Shown here in pieces: positions 1 through 9,984 of a stretch of 64,000 nt of DNA (its first letter is position 1; every line of letters begins with the position of its first letter). The notes beneath the pieces are model-generated. The model made no database searches, was not told the origin of the DNA, and was given only the letters and a program-made list of their open reading frames with translations. This DNA is from an uncultured Shewanella sp. (lineage in GTDB: Bacteria; Pseudomonadota; Gammaproteobacteria; Enterobacterales; Shewanellaceae). The position numbers and the translations under genes are program-made. Location: NCBI RefSeq assembly GCF_947491715.1, contig NZ_CANLKR010000004.1:62001-126000 (forward strand), written 5' to 3'.

Positions 1-240
1 CCTGAAATATTGAAAGGTAGCGATATTGCTTCTATCAGTATTGGAGCGAGTAGAGATTTCATACTTCGGCATAAAATAAGCCAGCGACAGCATCAATTCG
101 TCTTGAGCAGCGGCGACTTATTCATTATGCATTGGCCAATGCAAGCGGATTGGGAACATGCTTTACCGAAAAGAAGGCGAGTGATAGATCTTAGGCTTAA
201 CTTTACTTTTCGTTGTCTGAGGCCTTATTTTCATTGTTAG
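1..240 (+). CDS. AlkB-like 2-oxoglutarate/Fe(II) dioxygenase, C-terminal fragment
   Basis: Only the last 79 residues are in the window; the frame is open from base 1 and ends at TAG 238-240. The segment contains a third-iron-ligand context (WEHALPK) followed by the RLNFTFR motif, whose arginines bind 2-oxoglutarate in AlkB-family dioxygenases. Upstream residues (SIGASRDFILRHK) match the usual beta-strand before the jelly-roll closing region. The family oxidatively demethylates alkylated nucleic acid bases. The HxD iron motif lies off the window, so activity cannot be judged. The family assignment is confident; the exact orthologue (AlkB or an ALKBH2/3-like form) is not. Confidence 0.8.
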   Translation, partial: PEILKGSDIASISIGASRDFILRHKISQRQHQFVLSSGDLFIMHWPMQADWEHALPKRRRVIDLRLNFTFRCLRPYFHC

Positions 241-345
241 TATCAGAATCCCTCAATGGTGTCGAAAGCGGTTTGATTTTTGAAGACGTTGTCAGTACTC
301 TGCTGTTTAATTTTCAATGATATTAGCATTAAGTAAGGAGATCTC

Positions 346-645
346 ATGTCATTAGAGCAAGAGATTATTGATAAATTGACCCAAGTATTAAACCCTACTC
401 ATTTACAAGTCATTAATGAGAGCCATAATCATAACGTACCTGTTAATTCTGAGACACATTTTAAGGTGATTATTACTAGCGATAGTTTTGAAGGTAAGCG
501 GTTACTTTCAAGGCATAGGTTGGTCAATGAGGCTTTAAGCGAGGCTTTTAACAAAGGTTTGCACGCTTTATCCATTCATACTTTTAGCACCAATGAATGG
601 AATGATGAAATGCAAGTACCAAACTCCCCTGATTGTAAAGGGTGA
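346..645 (+). CDS. bolA: BolA family protein
   Basis: A 99-residue protein with a clear AAGGAG ribosome site seven bases before ATG 346. The central motif HFKVIITSDSFEGKRLLSRHR is the BolA fold, including the FEGK..L.RHR turn and the invariant histidine used with monothiol glutaredoxins to hold an Fe-S cluster. Length is typical. BolA proteins modulate iron-sulfur trafficking and, in E. coli, the morphological stress response. It stands alone between the AlkB-like gene and luxS, about 100 bp from each. BolA and IbaG paralogues are hard to separate; the FEGK motif and the position away from murA favour BolA proper. Confidence 0.9.
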   Translation: MSLEQEIIDKLTQVLNPTHLQVINESHNHNVPVNSETHFKVIITSDSFEGKRLLSRHRLVNEALSEAFNKGLHALSIHTFSTNEWNDEMQVPNSPDCKG

Positions 646-771
646 GGCTTATTCGCTTTTTACTTAAATGGGTTATTCATTATTGCAATGCTGAGGGGTA
701 TTATTCGTTAGGCAGGGTTTCCCCAAAGGGAAATATTGTGTTGAAACTGAGTCATCAATGAGGAGAGGAAG

Positions 772-1281
772 ATGCCGTTACTTGATAGCGCGAAAGTTGA
801 TCAAACGCGAATGAACGTACCCGCAGTGAGAAAAGCCAAGTCGATGGCAACCCCTAAAGGGGACACCATTTGTGTCTTTGATTTGCGTTTTTGCATTCCT
901 AATATAGAACGTCTAAATGAAGAGGGAATGCATACAGTAGAGCATTTGTTTGAAGGCTTCATGCATTCTCATCTTGATACGAACACCGTGAGTGTGATCA
1001 ATGTATCCCCAATGGGGAGTCGTACCGGTTTTTATATGAGTGTTATCGGTATTCCTTCTGAGTTTGATGTGGCTGATGCTTGGTTAGCTTCTATGGAGGG
1101 AGTTTTAAATATCAATGCCTTATCAGATGTTCCTGAGTTAAACCAGTATCAATGCGGTGCACAAGATATGCACTCTCTCGATGAAGCAAAACACATTGCA
1201 AGAAACATTATTGCTGCTGGTATTAATGTGGATCATAACCATGAGTTGTGTCTAAGCGAAGAGCAATTAAAAGATCTCTAG
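772..1281 (+). CDS. luxS: S-ribosylhomocysteine lyase LuxS
   Basis: A 169-residue protein with a strong GAGGAGAGG site before ATG 772. It carries the metal-binding motif [11 protein letters not shown] (His, Glu, His) at about residues 53-63 and the later QCGAQDMHS segment supplying the cysteine ligand near residue 126, with the catalytic cysteine in the RFCIPN region. LuxS converts S-ribosylhomocysteine to homocysteine and DPD, the precursor of autoinducer-2, in the activated methyl cycle. It is monocistronic here. A short hairpin (TTTCCC-CAAA-GGGAAA) lies at about 718-733 in its leader. Length and motifs are standard. Confidence 0.97.
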   Translation: MPLLDSAKVDQTRMNVPAVRKAKSMATPKGDTICVFDLRFCIPNIERLNEEGMHTVEHLFEGFMHSHLDTNTVSVINVSPMGSRTGFYMSVIGIPSEFDVADAWLASMEGVLNINALSDVPELNQYQCGAQDMHSLDEAKHIARNIIAAGINVDHNHELCLSEEQLKDL

Positions 1282-1865
1282 CGAAGAGGCATCATTCTTG
1301 GTTACTTAAAAGAAAAGCTGACTCACGTTATTTTTTATGCGGGTGACTTTATGGCGAACGGTATGGACGGGCACATTTTCGACAGGACATAAGGTGCTAA
1401 AAGCGTCAATGAGATTGTTAAAGCAAGAGAGTGATGAAATAAAGTTAATGTTCATCTTTGTTTTTTTTTTGTTCGATCTTACTGTTGGTATGAAAATGCT
1501 CGCATGCAGTAATGTGATGAGGAAACGTTTAATTTTGCGTTTTGAGTTGACTTATTTGAAGATAATAAAAGACAAATAACGACTAAAGTCGCTCGAAGAC
1601 AAGTGCTTGCGGGCCCTTGCTAGATTGAGCTTAGCAATTTGACCATGTTTACTGTTTGACTTTTAATTTCCTATTACCTTTTTTTCATCTATATTTTTCA
1701 TGGCGATACTGTCCCATATAGGGTAAAATGCGCGCGACCAGCGTGATAGCGATCGCATATCAGTGATAAACCTGCGCTAGCTCAACATAACAAATATTTT
1801 TAATCTTGTGTGTTTAGCAGGAACGCGGCGCATTGTCTTTCCTTCAAAACGTAGTGCTTGTGGAT
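1282..1865. other. intergenic region between luxS and nqrA
   Basis: There are 584 bases without a gene I can support. An 80-codon frame at 1337-1579 lacks a ribosome site and resembles no family I know. The distal 150 bp is presumably the nqr operon promoter and leader; a plausible -10 element (TAAAAT) lies near 1722, but I see no convincing matching -35 or regulator site. A weak inverted repeat TTGCTA/TAGCAA spans 1617-1637. Confidence 0.4.
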
Positions 1866-3200
1866 ATGATTACAATTAAAAATGGCTTGAACCTACCCTT
1901 AGCTGGTGGGCCTGAGCAAGTTGTCCATAATGGCCCAGCCATTAGACATGTAGCTACATTAGGTGAAGAGTATATTGGCTTACGTCCAACGATGAAAATC
2001 AAAGTGGGCGATAAAGTGGAAAAGGGTCAGGTTATTTTTGAAGACAAAAAAAACCCTGGCGTTAAGTATACAGCTTCAGCTAGTGGAACAATTTCAGAAA
2101 TTAACCGGGGTGCACAACGTGTGTTGCAGTCTGTCGTTATCGATGTACAAGGTGACGAAAGTGTTGCTTTTGCAAAATATGACGCAGCGACATTAGCGAC
2201 ACTTTCCACGGAGCAAGTTCGTGAGAATCTGATTGAATCAGGTTTGTGGACTGCTTTACGTACCCGTCCTTTTAGCCGTGTACCAGCTGTCGATGCTGAA
2301 ACCGTCGGCATTTTCGTCACCGCAATAGACACCCAGCCTCATGCAGCGGATCCAGCTGTTGTGATCAAAGAGCATAAACAAGATTTTGTTAATGGATTGA
2401 CTTTACTGTCAACATTGACTTTAGGTCAAGTTTATCTTTGTAAAGCGCCCGGAGCAGATATTCCCGCGGCTAACGCACAGGTTGAAGAGTTTGCAGGCAA
2501 ACACCCCGCAGGCTTGGTCGGTACACATATGCACTTTGTGTTGCCAGCATCAGCTAAACGCTCGCTTTGGCACATTAATTATCAAGATGTGATTGCCATT
2601 GGGCAGCTATTTACGACGGGTGAGCTTAATACTCAACGTGTTGTGTCGGTAGCCGGTCCTAAAGCGAAAAAGCCGAGATTGGTTCGCACTCAAGTGGGCG
2701 CATCCACGGCTGAATTAGTGAAAGGTGAACTTGAAAGTGGTGATGTACGTGTAGTTTCAGGCTCTGTACTCAATGGTCGTGATGCTAAAGGGCCTCATGC
2801 TTATTTAGGTCGCTATCATCATCAAGTGAGCTTACTTGAAGAAGGCACAAAGCAAGAGTTTATTGGTTGGGCAATGCCTGGCGCTGATAAGTTTTCAATA
2901 ACACGTGCGTTTTTAGGCCATTTATCACCTTCTCGTCTATTCAAGATGACCACCAGCACAGGCGGTTCAGATAGGGCTATGGTACCTATTGGAAATTACG
3001 AACGTGTGATGCCGTTAGATATTCTTCCTACACTATTATTGCGTGATTTAGTGTCAGGTGATTTTGATGGTGCGGCAAATTTAGGTGCGCTTGAATTAGA
3101 TGAAGAAGATTTGGCATTGTGTACTTTCGTCTGTCCTGGTAAGTACGACTATGCATCGTATCTGCGTGACTGTTTAGATACGATTGTGAGGGAAGGCTAA
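1866..3200 (+). CDS. nqrA: Na+-translocating NADH:quinone oxidoreductase subunit A
   Basis: First gene of the six-gene Na+-NQR operon. The protein starts [18 protein letters not shown], as in Vibrio and Shewanella NqrA. I chose ATG 1866; the frame extends upstream to a TTG at 1833 but homologues begin at the MITIK block. The product is 444 residues, the usual size. NqrA is the cytoplasmic subunit that participates in ubiquinone reduction in the Na+-pumping complex. Typical segments include [25 protein letters not shown] and [20 protein letters not shown]. Its stop codon overlaps the nqrB start by one base, indicating translational coupling. The ribosome site before 1866 is weak. Confidence 0.95.
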   Translation: MITIKNGLNLPLAGGPEQVVHNGPAIRHVATLGEEYIGLRPTMKIKVGDKVEKGQVIFEDKKNPGVKYTASASGTISEINRGAQRVLQSVVIDVQGDESVAFAKYDAATLATLSTEQVRENLIESGLWTALRTRPFSRVPAVDAETVGIFVTAIDTQPHAADPAVVIKEHKQDFVNGLTLLSTLTLGQVYLCKAPGADIPAANAQVEEFAGKHPAGLVGTHMHFVLPASAKRSLWHINYQDVIAIGQLFTTGELNTQRVVSVAGPKAKKPRLVRTQVGASTAELVKGELESGDVRVVSGSVLNGRDAKGPHAYLGRYHHQVSLLEEGTKQEFIGWAMPGADKFSITRAFLGHLSPSRLFKMTTSTGGSDRAMVPIGNYERVMPLDILPTLLLRDLVSGDFDGAANLGALELDEEDLALCTFVCPGKYDYASYLRDCLDTIVREG

Positions 3201-4399
3201 TGGGTTTAAAGCAGTTTTTCGACCGTATTGAACCGCATTTTGAAAAAGGCGGTAAATACGAGAAGTTTTATGCGCTTTTTGAAGCGGTATATACCGGTTT
3301 TTATACGCCGGGTCATGTGAACAAGGGTCGTACCCATGTTCGTGATAATCTTGATCTAAAACGTATGATGATTACTGTGTGGGCTTGTGCCTTCCCTGCG
3401 ATGTTTGTGGGTATGTACAACGTTGGTCTGCAAGCACAAGATGCATTAGCGGCAGGTTTTGCTTCGCCAGATACTTGGCAAGTGAGTTTGTTTAGCTTGT
3501 TTGGCGCACAATTGGGAACCGACTCAGGTGTCGCGACCTTACTCTGGTATGGTGCCTGTTTCTTCTTGCCGATATACGCAGTGACTTTCATTGTGGGTGG
3601 TATCTGGGAAGTCTTATTTGCTGCCGTGCGTGGTCATGAAGTCAACGAAGGCTTCTTCGTTACCTCCATTTTATTTGCATTGACGTTACCGGCAACCATT
3701 CCATTATGGATGGTCGCATTGGGTATCACCTTTGGTGTGGTTGTTGCTAAAGAAATCTTTGGTGGCACAGGGCGTAACTTCCTTAACCCTGCGTTAGCAG
3801 GTCGTGCTTTCTTATTCTTTGCTTATCCATTGAATATGTCAGGCGATACGTCTTGGGTTGTTGCCGATGGTTTCTCGGGTGCAACGGCGTTAAGTCAAGC
3901 TGCACAAGGCACACTTGATTATAGCTTTAACCAGAATTGGTGGGATGCTTTCTTAGGCTTCATTCCTGGTTCTGTTGGTGAAGTGTCGACGTTAGCCATT
4001 TTATTAGGTGGTTTAGTGATCATTTACACTCGCATTGCGTCTTGGCGTATTGTGGGTGGTGTCATGGCGGGTATGATCGGTGTGTCATTGTTACTGAATA
4101 TGATCGGCAGTGATACGAACCCGATGTTTGCTATGCCTTGGTATTGGCATTTAGTACTCGGCGGTTTTGCCTTTGGTATGATGTTCATGGCAACGGATCC
4201 GGTTTCGGCCTCTTTCACGAATAAAGGGAAATGGGCTTACGGTATTTTGATTGGTGGTATGGCCGTATTTATTCGTGTCCTTAACCCAGCGTTCCCTGAA
4301 GGTATGATGTTAGCGATTTTGTTTGCAAACTTATTTGCACCGCTATTCGACCATTTTGTGGTTCAAGCAAACATCAAGCGGAGGATTGCTCGTGGCTAG
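3200..4399 (+). CDS. nqrB: Na+-NQR subunit B (covalent FMN and riboflavin binding membrane subunit)
   Basis: A 399-residue polytopic membrane protein of standard length. It contains the flavinylation motif SGATAL, with Thr229 as the expected phosphoester attachment site for FMN, equivalent to Thr236 of Vibrio NqrB. The [17 protein letters not shown] and [13 protein letters not shown] segments are characteristic of the NqrB/RnfD family. NqrB forms a large part of the sodium channel. Start ATG 3200 overlaps the nqrA stop (TAATG). The 3' end overlaps the nqrC start by 8 bp. Confidence 0.97.
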   Translation: MGLKQFFDRIEPHFEKGGKYEKFYALFEAVYTGFYTPGHVNKGRTHVRDNLDLKRMMITVWACAFPAMFVGMYNVGLQAQDALAAGFASPDTWQVSLFSLFGAQLGTDSGVATLLWYGACFFLPIYAVTFIVGGIWEVLFAAVRGHEVNEGFFVTSILFALTLPATIPLWMVALGITFGVVVAKEIFGGTGRNFLNPALAGRAFLFFAYPLNMSGDTSWVVADGFSGATALSQAAQGTLDYSFNQNWWDAFLGFIPGSVGEVSTLAILLGGLVIIYTRIASWRIVGGVMAGMIGVSLLLNMIGSDTNPMFAMPWYWHLVLGGFAFGMMFMATDPVSASFTNKGKWAYGILIGGMAVFIRVLNPAFPEGMMLAILFANLFAPLFDHFVVQANIKRRIARG

Positions 4400-5189
4400 T
4401 AATAAAGATTCATTCGGCAGAACCCTATTTATTGTTGTGGGTTTATGTTTTGTTTGCTCCATTTTTGTGTCTGCAGCGGCGGTTTTACTAAGACCGACTC
4501 AAGAGCAAAATAAATTACTGGATAAGCAAAAGTACATTCTCGAAGCGGCTGGTTTGATTGATACTAGCAATGGGAGTGTTGACAAAGACACTGTTTTAGC
4601 GACTTATAATAAGTATGTTGAAGCGAAAGTGGTTGATTTAGCGACAGGTGACTTTGTACAAGGTATTGATGCGAATACTTTCGATACTAAGTCTGAAGCG
4701 CGTAATCCTAAAACATCATTTGTGCCTAAACATGATATCGCTTCAGTCAAGCGTGTCGCGAAAGATCAGGTAGTGTACTTAGTCCATAATGATGCAGGTG
4801 AACTTCAAACGGTTATTTTACCTATTCAAGGTTATGGCCTTTGGTCCACCATGTACGCATTTTTAGCGGTATCACCTGACTTAAACACGGTTCAAAGTCT
4901 GATTTATTATGACTTTACGGGCTCTGGTGAAACACCAGGTTTGGGTGGTGAAGTTCAAAATCCAAAGTGGATTGCGAAGTGGAAAGGCAAGAAATTGTTT
5001 GATGATAAAGGTAACCTCGCTATTCAGGTCACCAAAAATCCTGCAATTGCTTCTTCACAATATGGTGTTGATGCCTTATCTGGTGCAACACTAACCAGTA
5101 ATGGTGTACAGCATTCATTGTCTTTCTGGTTAGGTAACGAAGGTTTTGCTCGTTTTATTGAAAAGGCGCGCAATGGAGGGCTTAGCTAA
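4392..5189 (+). CDS. nqrC: Na+-NQR subunit C (covalent FMN)
   Basis: I place the start at GTG 4392, inside the end of nqrB and next to the AGCGGAGG ribosome site; the frame is open further upstream but there it is a shadow of nqrB. The 265-residue product begins [18 protein letters not shown], giving one N-terminal transmembrane helix followed by a periplasmic domain. The flavinylation motif SGATLTSNG is present, with Thr233 as the FMN attachment residue, served by ApbE encoded downstream. The stop overlaps nqrD ATG by one base. The family is NqrC/RnfG; the six-gene context makes Nqr certain. Confidence 0.96.
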   Translation: MASNKDSFGRTLFIVVGLCFVCSIFVSAAAVLLRPTQEQNKLLDKQKYILEAAGLIDTSNGSVDKDTVLATYNKYVEAKVVDLATGDFVQGIDANTFDTKSEARNPKTSFVPKHDIASVKRVAKDQVVYLVHNDAGELQTVILPIQGYGLWSTMYAFLAVSPDLNTVQSLIYYDFTGSGETPGLGGEVQNPKWIAKWKGKKLFDDKGNLAIQVTKNPAIASSQYGVDALSGATLTSNGVQHSLSFWLGNEGFARFIEKARNGGLS

Positions 5190-5821
5190 TGGCTAACGCT
5201 AAAGAACTTAAACAGGTTCTGACTGGACCTATCATTAGCAATAACCCTATTGCATTGCAGATCCTTGGGGTATGTAGTGCACTTGCTGTGACCAGTAAGA
5301 TGGAAACGGCTTTGGTGATGAGTATTGCTTTAACGGCCGTGACGGCGTTTTCTAACTTGTTCATTTCAATGATCCGTAACCACATTCCAAGCAGTGTGCG
5401 TATTATTGTTCAAATGACGATTATTGCCTCATTGGTGATCGTGGTTGACCAAGTATTGCAAGCGTACGCTTATGATGTGGCAAAACAATTATCTGTCTTT
5501 GTCGGCTTAATTATTACTAACTGTATTGTGATGGGGCGCGCAGAAGCCTACGCAATGAAGACACCGCCAATGATGAGTTTTATGGACGGTATCGGTAATG
5601 GTTTAGGCTATGGCGCAATTTTAATGTCAGTCGGTTTTATTCGTGAATTATTTGGTAATGGTTCACTGTTTGGCATTGAAATTTTGAAGAAAGTCTCTGA
5701 AGGTGGATGGTATCAGCCAAATGGCTTATTGCTATTACCGCCAAGTGCATTCTTCTTGATTGGTGCGTTGATCTGGATCATTCGTACCATTAAGCCTGAA
5801 CAAGTCGAAGCGAAAGGATAA
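5189..5821 (+). CDS. nqrD: Na+-NQR subunit D
   Basis: A 210-residue integral membrane protein of the NqrD/RnfE family, with about six hydrophobic helices and the conserved [12 protein letters not shown] segment. In Na+-NQR structures NqrD and NqrE are inverted-topology partners that ligate a shared intramembrane iron-sulfur centre through cysteines (here in [11 protein letters not shown] and ITNCIVMG). ATG 5189 overlaps the nqrC stop. It is separated from nqrE by five bases, within the same polycistron. Confidence 0.96.
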   Translation: MANAKELKQVLTGPIISNNPIALQILGVCSALAVTSKMETALVMSIALTAVTAFSNLFISMIRNHIPSSVRIIVQMTIIASLVIVVDQVLQAYAYDVAKQLSVFVGLIITNCIVMGRAEAYAMKTPPMMSFMDGIGNGLGYGAILMSVGFIRELFGNGSLFGIEILKKVSEGGWYQPNGLLLLPPSAFFLIGALIWIIRTIKPEQVEAKG

Positions 5822-5826
5822 AGGCG

Positions 5827-6435
5827 ATGGAACATTATATTAGTTTATTAATTCGCTCTGTTTTTATCGAAAACATGGCACTGTCTTTCTTCTTGGGGAT
5901 GTGTACTTTCTTAGCGGTTTCAAAGAAAGTGACGACTGCGATGGGATTGGGTGTGGCGGTTATCGTGGTATTAGCGATTTCTGTGCCTGTTAACCAAATC
6001 ATCTATCAAGGGATCCTCGCCCCAGGTGCATTGGCTTGGGCTGGCGCACCAACGGCAGATCTGAGTTTTCTAAAGTTTATTACCTTCATTGGGGTCATTG
6101 CAGCTTTAGTCCAAATTCTTGAAATGACGTTAGATAGGTACTTTCCACCACTTTATAATGCGCTCGGTATTTTCCTACCTTTGATCACGGTAAACTGTGC
6201 GATTTTCGGTGCGGTTTCGTTCATGGTTGAACGTGATTATACCTTAACTGAAAGTGTTGTATTTGGTGTAGGTTCGGGTATCGGTTGGGCATTAGCGATT
6301 GTTTTGCTAGCGGGTATTCGTGAGAAGCTGAAATATGCTGACGTGCCGGGTGGGCTTCGTGGCTTAGGGATAACCTTTGTGACAGCAGGTCTTATGGCGT
6401 TAGGTTTCATGTCGTTTTCAGGTGTGTCTCTGTAA
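5827..6435 (+). CDS. nqrE: Na+-NQR subunit E
   Basis: A 202-residue polytopic membrane protein of the NqrE/RnfA family. It starts [20 protein letters not shown], a hallmark N terminus, and holds the two cysteine-bearing motifs [11 protein letters not shown] and [13 protein letters not shown] that supply ligands to the shared Fe-S centre with NqrD. The AAGGCG ribosome site directly precedes ATG 5827. A 46-base gap leads to nqrF. Length and sequence are ordinary for the family. Confidence 0.96.
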   Translation: MEHYISLLIRSVFIENMALSFFLGMCTFLAVSKKVTTAMGLGVAVIVVLAISVPVNQIIYQGILAPGALAWAGAPTADLSFLKFITFIGVIAALVQILEMTLDRYFPPLYNALGIFLPLITVNCAIFGAVSFMVERDYTLTESVVFGVGSGIGWALAIVLLAGIREKLKYADVPGGLRGLGITFVTAGLMALGFMSFSGVSL

Positions 6436-6481
6436 AGAGACGTATTAACGGCTTCTTTTTAGAACCTTTAAGGATAAGTTA

Positions 6482-7729
6482 ATGGATATGCTTAAATCTA
6501 CTCCACTTGAGGTTTACTTAGGTGTGGGTATGTTTACCGCTATTGTACTGGTATTGGTATTAGTGATTTTGTTCGCTAAATCAAAATTAGTGCCAAGCGG
6601 TGATATAACGATTAGCATCAACGATGATGCTGATAAAGCGATTAAAACTGGTGCGGGTAGCAAGTTATTAGGTGCATTAGCCGATAACGGTATCTTCGTA
6701 TCGAGTGCGTGTGGTGGTGGTGGCTCATGTGGTCAATGCCGCGTTGTCGTCAAATCTGGCGGTGGGGACATCTTACCGACTGAGCTTGATCACATCACTA
6801 AAGGCGAGGCCCGTGGTGGCTGTCGTCTATCGTGTCAGGTAAATGTAAAAGCTGACATGGAAATTGAGCTTGAAGAAGAGATCTTTGGTATTAAAAAGTG
6901 GGAGTGTGAAGTTATCTCCAATGATAACAAAGCCACTTTTATTAAAGAGTTAAAGCTTGGGATCCCTGATGGCGAGTCGGTGCCTTTCCGTGCCGGCGGT
7001 TATATTCAAATTGAAGCGCCTGCGCATCATGTGAAATATGCCGATTTTGATGTACCAGCTGAATACCGTGGTGACTGGGAACATTTTGGTTTCTTCAAGT
7101 TAGAATCAAAAGTCGATGATGAAACCATTCGTGCGTACTCCATGGCGAACTATCCTGAAGAGGAAGGGATCATCATGCTGAACGTACGTATTGCGACGCC
7201 GCCGCCACGTAATTTGACCTTGCCTTGTGGTAAAATGTCATCGTACATTTGGAGCCTAAAAGCGGGCGATAAAGTGACGATTTCAGGTCCATTTGGTGAG
7301 TTCTTTGCTAAAGAGACTGATGCTGAAATGGTGTTTGTCGGTGGTGGTGCAGGTATGGCGCCAATGCGCTCGCACATTTTCGATCAGCTTAAGCGTCTTA
7401 ACAGCAAGCGTAAGATCAGCTTCTGGTATGGTGCGCGCTCTAGCCGTGAAATGTTTTATGTTGAAGATTTTGATGGCTTGGCAGCAACCAATGAAAACTT
7501 CCAATGGCATGTGGCACTTTCCGATCCTCAACCAGAGGATAACTGGGATGGTTATACTGGTTTCATTCATAATGTGCTTTATGAGAACTATTTGAGAGAT
7601 CATGACGCGCCTGAAGATTGTGAGTTCTACATGTGTGGTCCTCCAATGATGAATGCGGCTGTGATTGGTATGCTAAAAGACCTTGGAGTAGAAGATGAAA
7701 ATATTCTACTGGATGATTTTGGTGGTTAA
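6482..7729 (+). CDS. nqrF: Na+-NQR subunit F, NADH-oxidising FAD/2Fe-2S subunit
   Basis: A 415-residue electron-entry subunit. An N-terminal transmembrane helix (about residues 9-30) precedes a plant-type 2Fe-2S domain with [10 protein letters not shown] at about residue 76 and a downstream cysteine in GGCRLSCQ. A ferredoxin-reductase-like module follows, with the FAD motif RAYSMANYP and the NADH-binding [11 protein letters not shown], and the C-terminal [11 protein letters not shown]. It transfers hydride from NADH to FAD and on to 2Fe-2S. ATG 6482 follows an AAGGATAAGTTA leader. The hairpin terminator at 7746-7776 closes the core operon. Confidence 0.97.
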   Translation: MDMLKSTPLEVYLGVGMFTAIVLVLVLVILFAKSKLVPSGDITISINDDADKAIKTGAGSKLLGALADNGIFVSSACGGGGSCGQCRVVVKSGGGDILPTELDHITKGEARGGCRLSCQVNVKADMEIELEEEIFGIKKWECEVISNDNKATFIKELKLGIPDGESVPFRAGGYIQIEAPAHHVKYADFDVPAEYRGDWEHFGFFKLESKVDDETIRAYSMANYPEEEGIIMLNVRIATPPPRNLTLPCGKMSSYIWSLKAGDKVTISGPFGEFFAKETDAEMVFVGGGAGMAPMRSHIFDQLKRLNSKRKISFWYGARSSREMFYVEDFDGLAATNENFQWHVALSDPQPEDNWDGYTGFIHNVLYENYLRDHDAPEDCEFYMCGPPMMNAAVIGMLKDLGVEDENILLDDFGG

Positions 7730-7745
7730 TTGTCATTCTTGATGT

Positions 7746-7780
7746 AAAAACTGCAGAGCTAAGGCTCTGCAGTTTTGTTT
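7746..7780 (+). terminator. Rho-independent terminator after nqrF
   Basis: Perfect 9-bp stem CTGCAGAGC (7751-7759) / GCTCTGCAG (7764-7772) with loop TAAG, flanked by AAAAA upstream and TTTTGTTTT downstream. It separates nqrABCDEF from apbE and nqrM; readthrough may still allow co-expression. Confidence 0.9.
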
Positions 7781-7873
7781 TAACGATAGGTAAAATGTGT
7801 TTAAACGAGTTAGAAATATCGTTTTTAAGTCATTTAAATATATGTATTAACGTTGTGGGTAGGGTTTTAGGTT

Positions 7874-8893
7874 ATGAAAATGAAAGTATTCACAAATTGG
7901 TTTGTTCTGGTCGGTTTCGCTTTTTTGATCTCAGCTTGCAGTCAGTCGAATAAGGTGATTGCATTATCGGGCAATACTATGGGAACCACTTACCATATAA
8001 AAATCATGCCGGGTAAGAAAACCATCGATGCGAAGGTGCTACAGGTTCGCATCGATAAGGCCTTAGAAGAAGTGAACGATCAAATGTCGACTTATCGACC
8101 TGATTCTGAATTGTCTCGCTTTAATCAAATGAGCAGTCATGACACAATTAATGTATCACCCGATACGGTTAAAGTGATTAATGAAGCGATTAAGCTTTAT
8201 AAGATCACTGATGGTGCCTTAGATATTACACTGGGACCCTTAGTGAATTTATGGGGGTTTGGTCCTGATAAACGTCCGATAACAGAGCCGACTCAAGCAG
8301 AAATTGATAAACAAAAAGCAAGAACGGGGATCCAATATATACAGGTTGATGGTACACGCTTAGGTAAGACTCATGACGACTTATATGTTGATTTGTCATC
8401 AATCGCTAAAGGTTTTGGCGTGGATAAAGTCGCGGCATTGTTAGATGAATATCAACCTCAAGGTTATTTAGTTGAAGTGGGGGGCGAAATTCGCCTCAAA
8501 GGCACAAAAGGAGATCATCAAGCTTGGCGTATTGCGGTAGAGCAACCTTCAGAAGAGGGAGTGGCTGTACAGCAGGTTATTAGTCCTGGGAATATGTCGA
8601 TGGCCACATCAGGTGATTATCGTAATTATTATGAAGAGGACGGCCAACAGTTTTCACATCTGATCGATCCTAGAACCGGATACCCGATTAAGCATCGATT
8701 AGCCTCTGTGACCGTGCTCAATAAAGATTGCATGGTCGCAGATGGTTACGCGACAGCCATGATGGTATTGGGAACGCAAGCGTCACTAGCACTTGCTAAA
8801 CGTGAAAATCTTGCGATAATGTTGATAGAGAAGAGAGATGATGGCTTTAAGGTGTTTTACAGTGACGCCTTTAAACCTTTTGTTTCGAAGTAG
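7874..8893 (+). CDS. apbE: FAD:protein FMN transferase ApbE (flavin transferase for NqrB/NqrC)
   Basis: A 339-residue lipoprotein: signal sequence with lipobox ISAC and acylated Cys22. The ApbE fold is indicated by GNTMGTTYHIKI near the N terminus, LVNLWGFGP, VDLSSIAKGFGVDKV, EVGGEIRLKG and the late MATSGDYRNYYEEDG and HLIDPRTGYPI motifs. ApbE attaches FMN from FAD to threonines in NqrB and NqrC outside the inner membrane. Its position 144 bp after nqrF and 12 bp before nqrM supports that role. Length is typical. Confidence 0.96.
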   Translation: MKMKVFTNWFVLVGFAFLISACSQSNKVIALSGNTMGTTYHIKIMPGKKTIDAKVLQVRIDKALEEVNDQMSTYRPDSELSRFNQMSSHDTINVSPDTVKVINEAIKLYKITDGALDITLGPLVNLWGFGPDKRPITEPTQAEIDKQKARTGIQYIQVDGTRLGKTHDDLYVDLSSIAKGFGVDKVAALLDEYQPQGYLVEVGGEIRLKGTKGDHQAWRIAVEQPSEEGVAVQQVISPGNMSMATSGDYRNYYEEDGQQFSHLIDPRTGYPIKHRLASVTVLNKDCMVADGYATAMMVLGTQASLALAKRENLAIMLIEKRDDGFKVFYSDAFKPFVSK

Positions 8894-8905
8894 TCGAGGT
8901 TATGT

Positions 8906-9130
8906 ATGAGCAGTTTTATTGCCGCTTTTGTCGTGTTGTTAGCTTTTTTCTTTTTAATGTCAATAGGCTACCTGTTAAAGCAAAAAGCCGTTGCGGGTAG
9001 CTGTGGAGGACTGGGAAGTTTAGGCATTGATAAAGCCTGTGATTGTGACGATCCTTGTGATACCCGTAAAGCGAAAATGGAAGGTGAAGCTTCCCGTAAA
9101 GAGAAGTTAACTAAAAATCGTATTATTTAA
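8906..9130 (+). CDS. nqrM: Na+-NQR maturation protein NqrM
   Basis: A 74-residue membrane-anchored protein with one N-terminal helix (about residues 4-24) followed by a cysteine-rich motif CGGLGSLGIDKACDCDDPC, diagnostic for the DUF539/NqrM family. NqrM is required for assembly of the membrane Fe site between NqrD and NqrE. It is 12 bp after apbE and ends just before a terminator, so apbE-nqrM form a short operon. Confidence 0.93.
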   Translation: MSSFIAAFVVLLAFFFLMSIGYLLKQKAVAGSCGGLGSLGIDKACDCDDPCDTRKAKMEGEASRKEKLTKNRII

Positions 9131-9156
9131 TTGTGATGCGAATAAACTAATACGTT

Positions 9157-9186
9157 AAGGCTACTGCAAAAGGTAGTCTTTTTTAT
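9157..9186 (+). terminator. terminator after nqrM
   Basis: Stem AAGGCTAC (9157-9164) / GTAGTCTT (9173-9180) with one G-T pair and loop TGCAAAAG, followed by a run of T. Confidence 0.85.
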
Positions 9187-9499
9187 ATTTTTTTATTACA
9201 CCTTCTTTTATTAATAGTGCTATTTCATATTAACTTCTTAATAAAAAACATCGATTTCATGCATTCATCTTGTTTAATTTTAAGCAAGTCTTTGGTTTTT
9301 CAATTGTTGCTAATTGATATTTCAGTTAGGAATCATAGTCTAAATGAGAATGATTAATATTTGATAACATGTTGAAATTATTAATTAATTTGATTTAATT
9401 TTTAATTGTTCTATTATTTTGATATTGATCACTTTATTTATTATCATTTTTTTTATCTACATTTTGTAGTCATTAATCGATCAATTAAGGGAGCTAATT
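9187..9499. other. AT-rich upstream region of the bacterioferritin genes
   Basis: About 310 bases of very AT-rich DNA with no ORF. It must hold the promoter for the bfr pair. The only recognisable element is the Fur-like site described separately at 9345-9359. Confidence 0.4.
9345..9359. promoter_or_regulatory. possible Fur box
   Basis: TGAGAATGATTAATA matches the 7-1-7 Fur consensus (TGATAATnATTATCA) at 11 of 14 informative positions. It lies about 140 bp before the first bacterioferritin gene. Fur control of iron-storage genes is common, but this is a single site judged by eye. Confidence 0.4.
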
Positions 9500-9967
9500 A
9501 TGAAAGGTCAAGCGAATGTGCTGGCTCAGTTAAATAAAATTTTGACCTGTGAGTTGACGGCAATAAATCAATATTTTTTGCATGCCCGTATGTTTAAAAA
9601 CTGGGGACTTAATGAGTTAGACGACAAGGAATATAAAAAATCGATTCAAGATATGAAGCATGCCGATAAGCTCATTGAGCGAATATTGTTCCTCGAAGGC
9701 CTACCTAACTTACAGCAATTGGATAAATTGCGTATCGGTGAGCATGCGCAGGAGATGATTGAATGTGACAAAATAATGCTGGAGGCACAGTTGGTCACTT
9801 TACGACAAGCTATTGAAGTTTGTGAAAATATGCAGGATTACGTTTCAAGAGATTTATTTGAAGACTTATTAGAGGATGAAGAAGAGCACCTTGATTGGAT
9901 AGAGGCGCAACAAGACTTGATTGCGATGACAGGTGTTAAGAATTATCTGCAATCTAAAATGGATTAA
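9500..9967 (+). CDS. bfr: bacterioferritin subunit, heme-binding type
   Basis: A 155-residue bacterioferritin (four-helix ferritin-like) preceded by AAGGGAG. It keeps the heme-ligand Met52, and Glu18, Tyr25, His54, the Glu127 and His130 region (EDEEEHLDW) and the C-terminal YLQSK motif. By alignment with E. coli Bfr, ferroxidase Glu51 is replaced by Asp51 and Glu94 by Leu (the sequence reads KIMLEA). It therefore looks like a subunit that binds heme but has a damaged ferroxidase centre. Its partner, 17 bp downstream, shows the opposite pattern, suggesting a mixed 24-mer. The pair is probably one transcript. Numbering and alignment were done by eye. Confidence 0.92.
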   Translation: MKGQANVLAQLNKILTCELTAINQYFLHARMFKNWGLNELDDKEYKKSIQDMKHADKLIERILFLEGLPNLQQLDKLRIGEHAQEMIECDKIMLEAQLVTLRQAIEVCENMQDYVSRDLFEDLLEDEEEHLDWIEAQQDLIAMTGVKNYLQSKMD

Positions 9968-9984
9968 ATGCGGAGAAAGTGATT

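Noticed and set aside
1337..1579. 80-codon frame after luxS
   Set aside because: No ribosome site, odd composition and no family resemblance; probably chance.
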